A stretch of 64,000 nt of DNA. It comes from Chamaesiphon sp. 341R_metabat_111 (GTDB lineage Bacteria; Cyanobacteriota; Cyanobacteriia; Cyanobacteriales; Chamaesiphonaceae). Positions 16,910-26,274 of the stretch are shown here, piece by piece. Within the stretch, counting starts at the first letter, position 1, and each line of letters begins with the position of its first letter. The notes beneath the pieces are model-generated. The model made no database searches, was not told the DNA's origin, and worked only from the letters and a program-made list of their open reading frames with translations. The stretch is taken from positions 56,672-120,671 of the forward strand of contig JANXVE010000160.1 of assembly GCA_025351825.1 (NCBI GenBank), in the 5' to 3' direction. The position numbers and the translations under genes were made by a program.

Positions 16910-18254
16910 AAAGATCCCCCTGTCTCAACGTCTTCACCCACTTAAGCTGTTTGGGCAGGATGGCCATGCGGACGATCGAGAATGGCATAATGACTAGCCA
17001 GTGGAGAATAAAGATCGAGCCGATCGCGGTTTGAGTGATGCGGGTGAAAATACTAACTGTGCGGTTTGCTTGCTCATAACTGCGGCGCAAGCCCACCCAA
17101 ATCGACCACAATGGCAGAGCCACGCCGAGGGAAGCTGTCATGGGTAGCAGTAGGGGCGGATGTTTGAGCCAGACTGACAGCAGAAAGTCGGGAATACCTG
17201 CGGGTGGGAGCAGATATTGAATCGCTAAAAATGAGAGTAGATCGAGGGTTTTCTTGGTACCCAAGCGATTGCTAGCGATCGAGCTGCCATAGTCGAGATA
17301 GCGTTGAAATCCGCCCTCTGCCCAGCGATTGCGTTGATGCCAGAGTGCTTTTAATGTAGTCACGCCTTCTTCACCCACAGGTGGATAAGGCATTAGTTCG
17401 ATCTCCCAGCCAGTTAGATGCAGCCGAATCGTCAGATCCAGATCGTCAGTAATCGTCAATTCGTTCCAGCCATCGCAACCAATTAACGCTGTGCGCCGGA
17501 CAAATTGACCGTTACCGCGTAGTTCGCCGATGCCCCCTCTTCCAACTCGTTGTTGCTGGAGATAGGCATCCAGAGCCATTTCTGCCTGCTGTCCGCGCGT
17601 GAGGAAATTGGTTTCACTATTACTAATTGCTTTGCGGAGTTGGATCGCACCGACGTTGGGCGTTTGGAAATAAGCGAGGACTTGGTAAAGAAAATCGGGG
17701 GCGACTTGAGCGTCGGCATCAAAGACACCGATGAGTTCGCCCTGCATCAGGGTGACGACTTGATTGAGGGCGGCAGATTTACCGCCTGTATCTGTGGCTG
17801 TCCGGTGCAGGACTTGGAGCTGGGGATATTTTTGGGCGAGGGTATCCAAAATCTCTGGAGTACGATCGGTACTATTATCGTCGATCGCCCACACTTCATA
17901 TCGATCGGCTGGATAGTCCAATTTGCACAGACTTTCTACCAAATTGGTAATCACTGCGGCTTCATTTTTGGCGGCAATTGCCAGGGAAATGAAGGGATAA
18001 GTCTGAGGTGGAGTCAATACTGGCGATGCGGCGATCTTGGTAGTTACCAGTTTCAACGCCCGCAGGCAAAAGATCCCAGTTACTGCCCATACGACAAGAT
18101 AGCCCCAACTAATCAGGTGTAATGCGACAATCGCCAACCATAAACATCCCAGCACTATTGCTGCTTTTAACCTTCGATAACCCATCCCCACAGACCAATC
18201 GATCGATGCTACGGTGGGATCTTCGACAGTTAATGGCAAGCTGCTTTCGGACAT
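16908..18254 (-). CDS. mgdA: GT2 glycosyltransferase, probable beta-monoglucosyldiacylglycerol synthase
   Basis: 448 residues. It has two N-terminal membrane segments (about 30-68) and several C-terminal ones (about 335-430). The processive-type GT2 core shows FISLAIAAKNEAA, D125-D126 (IDDNSTDRTP), DADA at 179-182, TDDLDLTIRL at 269-278 and QxxRW at 307-311 (QRNRW). Length, topology and the segment QRNRWAEGGFQRYLDY resemble the cyanobacterial enzyme that glucosylates diacylglycerol, the first step to thylakoid galactolipids. Another membrane GT2 role, such as polysaccharide synthesis, is the alternative. A family A repeat lies 2 bp upstream of the ATG. Confidence 0.65.
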   Translation of the reverse strand: MSESSLPLTVEDPTVASIDWSVGMGYRRLKAAIVLGCLWLAIVALHLISWGYLVVWAVTGIFCLRALKLVTTKIAASPVLTPPQTYPFISLAIAAKNEAAVITNLVESLCKLDYPADRYEVWAIDDNSTDRTPEILDTLAQKYPQLQVLHRTATDTGGKSAALNQVVTLMQGELIGVFDADAQVAPDFLYQVLAYFQTPNVGAIQLRKAISNSETNFLTRGQQAEMALDAYLQQQRVGRGGIGELRGNGQFVRRTALIGCDGWNELTITDDLDLTIRLHLTGWEIELMPYPPVGEEGVTTLKALWHQRNRWAEGGFQRYLDYGSSIASNRLGTKKTLDLLSFLAIQYLLPPAGIPDFLLSVWLKHPPLLLPMTASLGVALPLWSIWVGLRRSYEQANRTVSIFTRITQTAIGSIFILHWLVIMPFSIVRMAILPKQLKWVKTLRQGDL

Positions 18255-18256
18255 TT

Positions 18257-18286
18257 CGTTGGCGAATCCTCTCGTGTAGAGAATCG
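18257..18286. repeat. Dispersed repeat family A in the GT2 leader
   Basis: On the minus strand: CGATTCTCTACACGAGAGGA then TTCGCCAACG, ending 2 bp before the GT2 start codon. The TCTCT/AGAGG arms are inverted. It occupies the position of the ribosome-binding site and must affect translation initiation. Confidence 0.6.
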
Positions 18287-18374
18287 GATGGCGGGAGGGC
18301 TATCTCATAGTAACTCAAGTTGCTGCCTAGACTCAAAGGTTGTACATAGTAACCGCCAAGGCTGTTGGAGAAAC

Positions 18375-20453
18375 TCAATCAAAAGAAGTTTCAGGTTTGA
18401 GCGGATATACCGCAGCACTTTTGGCTGTGGGTGGGAATGGGGGCGGCTGAGTACCAGATCTGAGACTGTAGCTAAACGCCAATAGCTTCAGCCAGATCCG
18501 TGGTGATTTGGCTTCCAACCACGGTTGAATTTGAACGGCTAGAGCTGGAATCCAGCTAGCAAACAGGAAATTTACGATCGCATTCAATCCAAATACGATA
18601 TAAGTACCCAACCAGCGGAAGATATCTTTGGCTCCGGCAATTTTCCAGATCCACAGTAATAACGCCGGATTTTGTCTGGCGGCTTTGAGTGCCAGTCGAT
18701 TGAACGTAATCCAATCAGTTCGATCCTTGATAAAGGTGTCGGCGACTGCTGGCGGTTCGTTTGCGAGTAAGCCGAAGAAGGTATTTAGCGTGGCATTGAT
18801 CCGCGCTGGTGGTAAGGACATCCCCGTTGGTACCATCATCCCTTTGGAAAATAGCCACGTTACTGCTACATTGCTCTGGTAGGCGCGAATTCGAGTCAGG
18901 GCATCGGTGTCGAGCAGATCGTGTTTGAGGGCAGTATCGAGCAGGTGAGTCAGGCGGGGCAGATTGCGAACGAGAGAACCAAAGCCAGTGAATACCAGCG
19001 GTGACTGGAGAGACGCAGCATCGCCGATCGCAATCAGTCGATCGAATGCTACGATTCGATCGCTACTACTGACGGTAAAGTGCCCAGGAATATAGCCAAA
19101 TGTCGGCTTCCGCCAAACTAGTTTGTCCATGTCGCAGCGACGATACTCCGGCAAAATCGTAAAGAAATCCTCGTACATTTCCAGCAGTGAGCCAGGATTG
19201 GTGGGATTTACCTGATGGTAGTGGAACAGATAAACGGTGATCTCTTCACCCGCACCTGGAAATAACTCCCAAATTAATTGCCGTCCCCGCGAGATGTCCC
19301 CATGACTGTACAACACATCCCCATATTTCTCATCCCAAACCTCTGGCTCAAAACCACTAGAGATCGCCGCCCCCACAGTCGGGCAGACACTATCAAACGC
19401 ATGAACACCATTTAACTGCCATGCAATTGGCGAAGCTGTACCCATCGCATCCACCAGCAGCCTGCCTCGTGCGATCCGCGTCTCTCCAGTTGGTAAATAC
19501 TGGCTAGTAACAACCGTTTCTAGCCCCGATACATCCGCACGGCTAAATTCTGTCTCATCCCAGATTTCCCCACCTGCTTGGCGCAATTTGTCCCCGCAGA
19601 CGCGCAATAATGCCTCCGCATCCAGGCAAATATTCAATACCGTGGGCGTAGACAATACCTTCGCCTTACAATTAGCAGGATTATTCGCATCAAAGAACTT
19701 GCTAAATCCATCCACATATTCCCGCGCAATTACCCCTTCAAATTCTGCTGGCGTGAATAGATCCAGATCGATCAATCGCTGAAACTCATCGCGAGAAATA
19801 TTCCACTCCCGATTCATCCGCCCAAAGGGTAAGCGTTCTAGCAACAGCACCCGATATCCCAATCGCGCCATCACCGCCGCATGAATGACACCTAACGCGC
19901 CACCAATATAAATTAGGTCATATTTGTGCTTACTAGTTGCGGTGAGATGAGATGTATCGTCTACCCGAAATAATACCTGCTTGGGTTCCTGAGGATTTTT
20001 GACCCCTTCCCGCCACCGTTTTTCCCACCAATACACTCGCTGGAGATCCGCTTCCCCATTGGGCATCTTCTGAAAATACTTCACCGTCGTCGGATAATGA
20101 GGCTCCAATGCTGCAAAAATTGACTGATTGCTCAGATCTATTTCTGGTGGTGCGGGATGAGTCGGCGGAAATTCTTGTCTGATTTTAGCCGTTAATTCCT
20201 TGACGATCGAACCTTCCCCTGAGATCGATCGATCCGCCCACCGAAACACCTTCAGATAAGTAGTCCGTTGCAATGACCACAAAAAGATCGATAATTCTGG
20301 AGCGGGATCTGTTGTGTTACTCGGAAATTGCAATCTCAACCCATCGGGGGTAACGATCGATTTGCCCATCCCTGGCTGCCATTCTTGCTGCAACCACGAT
20401 CTGACTCGATCGATCTCTGGAGTAGGTATTTCGATGTACAGCAGCTCTTCCAT
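18375..20453 (-). CDS. cruA: CruA-type lycopene cyclase (FAD-dependent)
   Basis: 692 residues. The N-terminal about 175 include a region YPTTVKYFQKMPNGEADLQRVYWWEKRWREGVKNP that I associate with CruA/CruP proteins. It is followed by a Rossmann FAD motif (YIGGALGVIHAAVMARLGYRVLLLE), an FAD-domain Asp in VDAMGTASPIAW, and IAIGDAASLQSPLVFTGFGSLVRNL. CruA cyclises lycopene to beta/gamma-carotene in cyanobacteria that lack CrtL. The length fits CruA better than the shorter CruP paralogue. C-terminal hydrophobic helices suggest membrane association. Exact substrate is inferred from family only. Confidence 0.65.
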   Translation of the reverse strand: MEELLYIEIPTPEIDRVRSWLQQEWQPGMGKSIVTPDGLRLQFPSNTTDPAPELSIFLWSLQRTTYLKVFRWADRSISGEGSIVKELTAKIRQEFPPTHPAPPEIDLSNQSIFAALEPHYPTTVKYFQKMPNGEADLQRVYWWEKRWREGVKNPQEPKQVLFRVDDTSHLTATSKHKYDLIYIGGALGVIHAAVMARLGYRVLLLERLPFGRMNREWNISRDEFQRLIDLDLFTPAEFEGVIAREYVDGFSKFFDANNPANCKAKVLSTPTVLNICLDAEALLRVCGDKLRQAGGEIWDETEFSRADVSGLETVVTSQYLPTGETRIARGRLLVDAMGTASPIAWQLNGVHAFDSVCPTVGAAISSGFEPEVWDEKYGDVLYSHGDISRGRQLIWELFPGAGEEITVYLFHYHQVNPTNPGSLLEMYEDFFTILPEYRRCDMDKLVWRKPTFGYIPGHFTVSSSDRIVAFDRLIAIGDAASLQSPLVFTGFGSLVRNLPRLTHLLDTALKHDLLDTDALTRIRAYQSNVAVTWLFSKGMMVPTGMSLPPARINATLNTFFGLLANEPPAVADTFIKDRTDWITFNRLALKAARQNPALLLWIWKIAGAKDIFRWLGTYIVFGLNAIVNFLFASWIPALAVQIQPWLEAKSPRIWLKLLAFSYSLRSGTQPPPFPPTAKSAAVYPLKPETSFD

Positions 20454-20603
20454 TTCTCGGGAGTGTGGGGACAGGGGGACTGGGAGACGGGGGGACTGGT
20501 TGAAGAATGAAACTTAACGCACTCAGCTATCGCTAACATTAACAAACCTCAGTCTCTATATTGTATTGTACTAAAATAAGTTCGATCGTTTAGCTCAGAT
20601 CCC

Positions 20604-20861
20604 ATGCATTTAATTTTGTATAGCAAAGTAGGCTGTCATCTGTGTGAAGGCTTACAGGAAAAACTGGAGCAAATTACCGATCTAGACATCCAGCTCGAAA
20701 TCCGAGAAATCACCACCAATCCCGACTGGTTCGATCGATATCAATACGAAATTCCCGTCCTCTGTCTTCAGTCCAATGGCGACGAGCAAACCATCCCCCG
20801 CTTCTCCCCCCGCGCTGACGTACCCCATGTCCAGAAGATATTAGAGCAATTCAGGGATTAG
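20604..20861 (+). CDS. Glutaredoxin-like thioredoxin-fold protein
   Basis: 85 residues with the active site GCHLC (C11, C14) after a first strand MHLILYSKV, then an EIPVLCL strand carrying the cis-Pro. This is the DUF836/glutaredoxin-like small family. It probably carries out thiol-disulfide exchange in the cytosol. The spacer before it carries CCCAGTCT-like repeats. Confidence 0.85.
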   Translation: MHLILYSKVGCHLCEGLQEKLEQITDLDIQLEIREITTNPDWFDRYQYEIPVLCLQSNGDEQTIPRFSPRADVPHVQKILEQFRD

Positions 20862-20883
20862 TGGATAGTGAATAGTAGTTTAG

Positions 20884-20940
20884 CTCCCAGTCTCCCGTGC
20901 CCCCGTGCTCCCAGTCTTCCCCCCCGTGCCCCAAACTCCC
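20884..20940. repeat. C-rich short tandem repeats
   Basis: CTCCCAGTCTCCCGTGCCCC-type units between the glutaredoxin-like gene and moaD; same class as the block at 16757-16909. Confidence 0.6.
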
Positions 20941-21206
20941 TAACCCCCACTCACAGGCGGAATCAACACCACCTCATCTCGATCGAGCATAATCCGATCT
21001 GGTTCGACAAATTCTAAATTAATCCCAAATCGCGTCACATCATGCCATTGAGCTAATTGGGGTCGATCGAGTGTTAATCTGGCTAGTACTGCCTGAACAG
21101 GCGTGTTTGGGGGGAATTGATAGGTTATTTCTGCTGTCCCGAAGGCTTCTTGATAAACAGCAAATAACTTGATTGTGACAGTAATTTCAGAGGTTAAGGA
21201 AGTCAT
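20940..21206 (-). CDS. moaD: Molybdopterin synthase small subunit MoaD / ThiS-like
   Basis: 88 residues with a ubiquitin-like beta-grasp pattern: ITVTIKLFAVYQEAFG at the start, LARLTLDRPQ in the middle, and VVLIPPVSGG at the end. The C-terminal Gly-Gly is the site of thiocarboxylation. The IPPVSGG ending is typical of MoaD, which donates sulfur for molybdopterin formation. No other moa gene is adjacent. Confidence 0.85.
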   Translation of the reverse strand: MTSLTSEITVTIKLFAVYQEAFGTAEITYQFPPNTPVQAVLARLTLDRPQLAQWHDVTRFGINLEFVEPDRIMLDRDEVVLIPPVSGG

Positions 21207-21215
21207 AAAAGTAAT

Positions 21216-21320
21216 CTCACATCTTGCACCAGTATAAAAATATTATTACTAAGCGGAGATTTAGGGTACCCTGAGATCTCCGCTTAGTAATCGTCGATAT
21301 GTATTGGGGCAAGATGTGAG
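21216..21320. repeat. Nested inverted repeat, MITE-like (105 bp)
   Basis: Outer arms CTCACATCTTGC (21216-21227) and GCAAGATGTGAG (21309-21320) enclose a second perfect 16-bp inverted repeat, ATTACTAAGCGGAGAT (21245-21260) and its complement (21276-21291), around a GGGTACCC core. Terminal inverted repeats plus an internal hairpin resemble a miniature transposable element. No clear target duplication is visible. Confidence 0.55.
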
Positions 21321-21465
21321 TAAGTGCATTACTGAATTGATGTACAGTCCCCCAGTCTCCCAGTCCCGCAACTCCTAAACATTTAACTCTATCGATTACG
21401 CGCCCCGACCGCTAGCCCTTATAATGAGAGGCAAGAATTAAAGTTATTTAAGATAGGTAAGGATT

Positions 21466-22539
21466 GTGGTCGCTACTGTTCAGTCACCCGCTACAGCGCG
21501 TCGAGTTGTATTTCCATTTACTGCCATTGTGGGGCAAGAGGAAATGAAATTAGCCCTGTTACTAAATGTGATTGACCCCTTTATTGGCGGGGTGATGATC
21601 ATGGGCGATCGAGGTACTGGTAAGTCTACCACGATTCGAGCATTGGCAGATTTGCTGCCAGAGATTGACGTGGTTGCTGGCGATCCTTTCAATAGCCACC
21701 CCAGCGATCCCGATTTGATGAGTGAGGAGCTGCGTCAAGAATTTTTGACTACTCAAGCCGCCTATCCCGTTGCTACTAAGAAAGTGCCGATGGTAGATTT
21801 ACCACTAGGTGCGACGGAAGATCGGGTGTGTGGGACGATCGATATTGAGAAAGCTCTATCCGAGGGTGTCAAAGCGTTTGAGCCTGGATTGCTAGCTAAA
21901 GCTAATCGGGGTATCTTGTATGTAGATGAAGTCAACCTCCTCGACGATCACCTCGTGGATGTATTGCTCGATTCGGCGGCGAGTGGCTGGAATACCGTCG
22001 AGCGCGAAGGGATATCGATTCGTCACCCCGCCCGATTTGTTTTGGTTGGTTCCGGCAACCCAGAAGAAGGAGAACTGCGCCCTCAATTATTGGATCGGTT
22101 TGGGATGCACGCCGAGATTCGGACTGTCAAAGAGCCAGAATTGCGCGTCCAAATCGTCGAGCAAAGATCGGATTTTGACCAGAATCCCAATAAATTCACC
22201 GTCGAATATCAAGAACCACAAGTCTTGCTCCAACAAAAAATCGTTGAAGCTCAAACCAGACTGGCTGATGTTACCCTCGATTACGATCTGCGGGTGAAGA
22301 TTTCCCAGGTTTGCTCTCAATGCGACGTAGACGGACTCCGTGGCGATATCGTCACCAACCGCGCCGCGAAGGCTTTAGCCGCCTTTGAAGGGCGGACAGA
22401 GGTGACTCTAGACGATATTAGTCGGATCATCGCCCTGTGTCTGCGCCATCGGCTCCGCAAGGATCCACTCGAATCGATCGATTCCGGTTATAAGGTAAAT
22501 AAGGTGTTTGCAGAAGTATTTGGGGTGGAATTAGGCTAG
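21466..22539 (+). CDS. chlI: Magnesium chelatase ATPase subunit I
   Basis: 357 residues from a GTG start preceded by GTAAGGATT. ChlI is the AAA+ motor that, with ChlD and ChlH, inserts Mg into protoporphyrin IX at the branch to chlorophyll. Walker A GDRGTGKS is at 47-54. The ChlI inserts [17 protein letters not shown] and [33 protein letters not shown] (Walker B) follow, then [18 protein letters not shown] with the Arg finger. Length and sequence are canonical. It stands alone, with repeat elements on both sides. Confidence 0.96.
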   Translation: MVATVQSPATARRVVFPFTAIVGQEEMKLALLLNVIDPFIGGVMIMGDRGTGKSTTIRALADLLPEIDVVAGDPFNSHPSDPDLMSEELRQEFLTTQAAYPVATKKVPMVDLPLGATEDRVCGTIDIEKALSEGVKAFEPGLLAKANRGILYVDEVNLLDDHLVDVLLDSAASGWNTVEREGISIRHPARFVLVGSGNPEEGELRPQLLDRFGMHAEIRTVKEPELRVQIVEQRSDFDQNPNKFTVEYQEPQVLLQQKIVEAQTRLADVTLDYDLRVKISQVCSQCDVDGLRGDIVTNRAAKALAAFEGRTEVTLDDISRIIALCLRHRLRKDPLESIDSGYKVNKVFAEVFGVELG

Positions 22540-22560
22540 CTAATCGCTAATTAACTAGTA

Positions 22561-22691
22561 GACCTCTTGCGTGAATCCAGAATTGTTCATATTTTGACCA
22601 GTTAATTAAAATCTAAAAGTCTTATTGCCAACAACTAACAACTAGTAACTAACAACTAAAACATTATGATTTGATATTCGCGCAAGAGGTC
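22561..22691. mobile_element. 131-bp MITE with 5-bp target duplication
   Basis: Terminal inverted repeats GACCTCTTGCG...CGCAAGAGGTC (match extends to GYGAAT inside) are flanked by TAGTA on both sides (22556-22560 and 22692-22696), a convincing target-site duplication. The interior holds AACAACTAACAAC-like repeats and no ORF. It inserted between chlI and the next gene and was probably mobilised in trans by an IS with the same ends. Confidence 0.8.
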
Positions 22692-22733
22692 TAGTAGTAA
22701 ACACAGCAGCCTTTAACATATGGACAGACAACC

Positions 22734-23291
22734 ATGACTGACAAAACTTCAGAAAAATACGTACCAGATATCAATCCCAGTGAGATTGAAGACCCCAGCG
22801 CAATACTTGCTGACAAGGATCGTTCTTTTCTAGAATGTGTGATGGTCGAAGGTAGCTTCGTCGATCTTTATGATGCGCGGGACTTTACCGAAATTGTATT
22901 TCGGATTATGCGCGACTTGATGACCACCGCAGCCGCAGACCGAGTAGCCGACGAACTACACAAGCCAATAGTAACCACTAGCGAACAAGCCTTACAAGTT
23001 GAAATAACCGATCTGTGGAAAGACTCCAATCCACTTGTCGCCTTGCTCAGTCGGGTGCGTCCGCCGTGGCAAGGGCCAGGTATTTTCAAGATTACTTCCG
23101 ATCTATTTTTCTTTCGGGCTGCTAATGAAAGCGGACTGGAACGAAGTTCTCAAGAAAAAGATACCTATCGGAAACAATCTGTGAAAGCAGTATTTATGGC
23201 AACCAAGAAAGAACTGTCTGCGGCGCGAATTGAGGAAATAGCCAGTTGGTTGCCCGAAGATGGAGTTCGAGAACTCTGGAACGAAGCATAG
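22734..23291 (+). CDS. Conserved hypothetical, possibly DUF2267-like
   Basis: 185 residues, soluble and acidic at the N-terminus. The pattern is helical: RSFLECVMVEGSFVDLYDARDFTEIVFRIMRDLMTTAAADRVADEL, then PLVALLSRVRPPWQ, and a C-terminal ELSAARIEEIASWLPEDGVRELWNEA. Repeated amphipathic helices closing on a LP..VRELW phrase loosely recall DUF2267, but I am not sure. It starts about 40 bp after the MITE, so its promoter may lie in or beyond the element. Confidence 0.5.
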   Translation: MTDKTSEKYVPDINPSEIEDPSAILADKDRSFLECVMVEGSFVDLYDARDFTEIVFRIMRDLMTTAAADRVADELHKPIVTTSEQALQVEITDLWKDSNPLVALLSRVRPPWQGPGIFKITSDLFFFRAANESGLERSSQEKDTYRKQSVKAVFMATKKELSAARIEEIASWLPEDGVRELWNEA

Positions 23292-23355
23292 CTTGAATTG
23301 GAAATTGCTGTTATCGGTAAGGGTTGCAGCAATTCCAATTGTTAGATATGGCTGC

Positions 23356-23865
23356 TCAATCCTCGCGGAACAGAGGATCGATTAGTCCGCTGATTGATTT
23401 TTGAATCTTACGCTTGCGTTCCCAGTTCTTAAAAGCTCTTTCATAAGCCAGTCCCTGGCGTTGAGAAAAGAACTTCCAGGTATTTAGTCCAAAGCCGATG
23501 CTCCAGATACTCAAAATCCACAAAGCCCAAGGGATAGCGATTCCGCCTGCAAGCAACAGATTAAAAGTTACCAAGCCACCATTTACGACTAGATATCTAC
23601 CGAGTTTCCCTTGAAACTTCGACTTGCGATGAATCTCAAATTCCTTGAACTTATTAACACTACTTTGCTGAGTCAGCCAGCTAGTCTCAGCCAGCTTGAG
23701 TGTATCCGGTGAAATTCGCATTTCATCAGCGATTTCAAGCAACTGCGCGTAGGACAATTCTGTATCCTGCTGGGGATACTGTGCCAAGGCAATGTTCAGA
23801 ATCTGCTGGACATCTTCCTGACTATAAGAGCGAGTTAGGGACTGTTCTGATGAGTTCATATCCAA
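23356..23865 (-). CDS. 2TM domain protein
   Basis: 169 residues. The N-terminal 60 carry a SHOCT/DUF1707-like helical segment (YSQEDVQQILNIALAQY, YAQLLEIADEMRISPDTLKLAE). Two membrane helices follow (about 93-111, VVNGGLVTFNLLLAGG, and 112-128, IPWALWILSIWSIGFGL), then a basic amphipathic tail FKNWERKRKIQ. This is the 2TM-domain (PF13239) layout, usually an inner-membrane protein of unknown function. Convergent with the preceding gene. Confidence 0.7.
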   Translation of the reverse strand: MDMNSSEQSLTRSYSQEDVQQILNIALAQYPQQDTELSYAQLLEIADEMRISPDTLKLAETSWLTQQSSVNKFKEFEIHRKSKFQGKLGRYLVVNGGLVTFNLLLAGGIAIPWALWILSIWSIGFGLNTWKFFSQRQGLAYERAFKNWERKRKIQKSISGLIDPLFRED

Positions 23866-23972
23866 TCGGTCGAACTAATTACAACTAGTAGGCTAAACAA
23901 ATGTCTATACCTATTATCGCATCGATCATTTAGTCACGGCATAGATCGATCTCCGTACTTGACAGTGGTAGT

Positions 23973-24182
23973 CTAACCGACGATCTGCCACCAGCCAAAA
24001 CTCGGCCCAATCAACCGCACCATCAACCAGCCAAATACCAATAGCCCAATCCCAATCCAGGCTCCTTTGGTACTAACCCGCACAAATTCCGCTGACTGTG
24101 TTGTCGTTAGTGGAAGCCAGGGGACGATTCGGGTTCCGTCAGGATTGGGAGTGGTATTCTTGCGTCGTTTTGCATCGCCCAT
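23973..24182 (-). CDS. DUF2839 family small membrane protein
   Basis: 69 residues with the N-terminus MGDAKRRK, typical of this cyanobacterial family, and one hydrophobic C-terminal segment (GAWIGIGLLVFGWLMVRLIG). It lies 57 bp after ndhD on the same strand. Function unknown. Confidence 0.8.
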   Translation of the reverse strand: MGDAKRRKNTTPNPDGTRIVPWLPLTTTQSAEFVRVSTKGAWIGIGLLVFGWLMVRLIGPSFGWWQIVG

Positions 24183-24239
24183 GACTAGATATTGACCTGA
24201 GTTTACTACTTAGAATCTAGATATTATTCGCTATCTATG

Positions 24240-25883
24240 TCAATCCGCCGCAACTAAATTTAATCCTGGCGATGGTGAGATCGTGGCTAACTTCGGTGAA
24301 ATAGTTGGTGCTATGATGGCTGTGTTCGATCGCCAATCTGTCGATCCGTACAGGGTAGAACTCTGACTCTGGGCAATGGTGGGTAATGCCGATCGAAGGT
24401 GGCTAGCTACCGCAACTGTAGTGCTATCATAGGTTTGAGTTACCAGCTTCGGATACAACCCGATCCCAATTATTGGAACGATCAGGCACAATGCGATCGA
24501 TAATTCACGCGGTTGAGCATCTACTAATCCCTCGCCATTCGATTCACTCTGCTGTCCATAAAACACGCGACGTAACATCGAGAGCAAGTAAATCGGTGTT
24601 AGCAATAAGCCCACCGCCGATAAAAATACCACCCCAGTCTTGAAACCGACGCTGTAGATATCGCTAGTCGTCAAACCCAGAAAGATCGTCAGTTCGCCCA
24701 CAAAACCACTCATCCCAGGTAACGCCAGGGAGGCCATTGAAGCAAACGTAAATAGCGCGAAGGTTGTCGGCATCGATTTTGCAATCCCACCCATCTTATC
24801 CATTGATAACGTGTGTGTCCGCTCGTAAATCGTCCCCGCCAGGAAAAATAATGCGGCTGCAATCAAGCCATGTGAAATCATTTGCAGCATCGCACCATTG
24901 ATACCCAATGCTGTGAACGAAGAAATTCCAATCAGCACAAATCCCATGTGGGAAATCGACGAATAAGCCAGTCGCCGCTTGAGATTGTCTTGGGAAAAAG
25001 CAGCCAGGGCACCATAGACAATGTTTACCACACCTAATACCGCCAGGACAGGTGCAAAGTAGACATGAGCATGGGGCAACATCTCGGCATTTAACCGAAT
25101 CAGCGCGTAACCACCCATTTTCAGCAGTACCCCTGCCAAAATCATCGAACCAGGCGCAGGAGCTTCCCCGTGGGCATCTGGCAGCCAAGTGTGAAACGGG
25201 AAAATCGGGAGTTTGACACCAAAAGCAATCAGCAAACCTGCGTATGCTAATAACTCTAAGCCGATCGGATACTGCTTCAAACCCAATTCGGTAAAATCAA
25301 ACGTCACCGTATCTCCATAGAACGCCAACGCCAGAGCAGAAACAAGAATAAAGATCGACGCAAGGGCAGTATACAAAATAAATTTTGTCGCAGCGTAGAA
25401 GCGTTGACCCCCACCCCAAATCGAAATAATCAAATAAACCGGAACTAGCTCCAATTCCCACAGCATAAAGAACATCAGCAGATCGTGTGCCAGGAACACG
25501 GCAATCTGGGCACTGTACATCACCAGCATCAACCCATAAAACAAGCGCGGCTTAATCTTGATATTCCACGCTGCAAAGATGGCTAGAGTGGTCACAAACC
25601 CAGTTAACACTACCAGTGGCATCGATAGACCATCTACGCCCACAGACCAATTTAGACCCAATTGGGGAATCCAGCTATATCGTTCGACTAACTGTAAACT
25701 TGGGTTCTGGACATCGTACTGTGTCGCGAAAGTATAAATAATTAAACAAAATTCTAAAATTCCCGCTCCCAATGCATACACCCGCACATTCTTACCATCA
25801 GTGTCAGGGAGTACGGGAATAGCTATGGCAGCTATGAGCGGAAACGCAATAATCGCAGAGAGCCAGGGAAATTCAGGAGTCAT
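24240..25883 (-). CDS. ndhD: NAD(P)H-quinone oxidoreductase subunit 4 (NdhD)
   Basis: 547 residues with about 14 hydrophobic segments. It carries the proton-antiporter motifs of NDH-1 chain 4: [17 protein letters not shown] with the conserved Glu, [37 protein letters not shown] with the conserved Lys and His, and [14 protein letters not shown]. It acts in the thylakoid NDH-1 complex, in respiration and cyclic electron flow or, for some paralogues, CO2 uptake. No ndhF is adjacent, so the paralogue (D1 or D2 type) is not decided. Two palindromes lie upstream at 25942-26023. Confidence 0.93.
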   Translation of the reverse strand: MTPEFPWLSAIIAFPLIAAIAIPVLPDTDGKNVRVYALGAGILEFCLIIYTFATQYDVQNPSLQLVERYSWIPQLGLNWSVGVDGLSMPLVVLTGFVTTLAIFAAWNIKIKPRLFYGLMLVMYSAQIAVFLAHDLLMFFMLWELELVPVYLIISIWGGGQRFYAATKFILYTALASIFILVSALALAFYGDTVTFDFTELGLKQYPIGLELLAYAGLLIAFGVKLPIFPFHTWLPDAHGEAPAPGSMILAGVLLKMGGYALIRLNAEMLPHAHVYFAPVLAVLGVVNIVYGALAAFSQDNLKRRLAYSSISHMGFVLIGISSFTALGINGAMLQMISHGLIAAALFFLAGTIYERTHTLSMDKMGGIAKSMPTTFALFTFASMASLALPGMSGFVGELTIFLGLTTSDIYSVGFKTGVVFLSAVGLLLTPIYLLSMLRRVFYGQQSESNGEGLVDAQPRELSIALCLIVPIIGIGLYPKLVTQTYDSTTVAVASHLRSALPTIAQSQSSTLYGSTDWRSNTAIIAPTISPKLATISPSPGLNLVAAD

Positions 25884-25941
25884 GGGTAGGCGATGAGAAT
25901 CGAACAGACTACTTAGCAGCTAGACAACGACAGCATCTAAC

Positions 25942-26023
25942 TGTAATGAGTATTTATACTCATTACATCAATAATATCTTTTGTTAAGAATGATGGCAAT
26001 ATGTAAATAGAAATTTACATATT
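25942..26023. promoter_or_regulatory. Two palindromes upstream of ndhD
   Basis: TGTAATGAGTAT-TT-ATACTCATTACA (25942-25967) and AATATGTAAAT-AGAA-ATTTACATATT (25998-26023) lie 59-140 bp upstream of the ndhD ATG. The gene-free stretch 25884-26246 holds nothing else I can name. Both start with TGTAA and could be operators for one regulator, or hairpins. They do not fit the NtcA spacing GTA-N8-TAC. Confidence 0.4.
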
Positions 26024-26230
26024 TCAAAACCTCGATCTCATCGTACCCTCTTTTTAGGGCAATATCTCTAGTCTGAGACTTGATTTCCGGTGTTTGCTAC
26101 AGACGTGTCAAAGTAATCTAAGGTGATTCTCGATAGACAATATACTCCAGCATCTATGGTCGATCGAAGCCGAAACTTATCTACTTGTTGTGAGGAATCA
26201 CCTGATTAAAGCGTTGTTTATCGATTCGGC

Positions 26231-26274
26231 AAAGCTGACGCTGTGCCTACGGCAGGCTATCGCCAACGCGAACG
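26231..26274. repeat. Dispersed repeat family B forming the 3' end of the lipoprotein gene
   Basis: GAAAGCTGACGCTGTGCC-like start, then TACGGCAGGCTATCGCCAACG. It shares its blocks with 4823-4870. It contains the stop and last codons of the lipoprotein gene. Confidence 0.55.

Noticed and set aside
25942..26023. NtcA or similar GTA-N8-TAC site at the ndhD palindromes
   Set aside because: The spacing between GTA and TAC is 10 in one palindrome and does not fit in the other.
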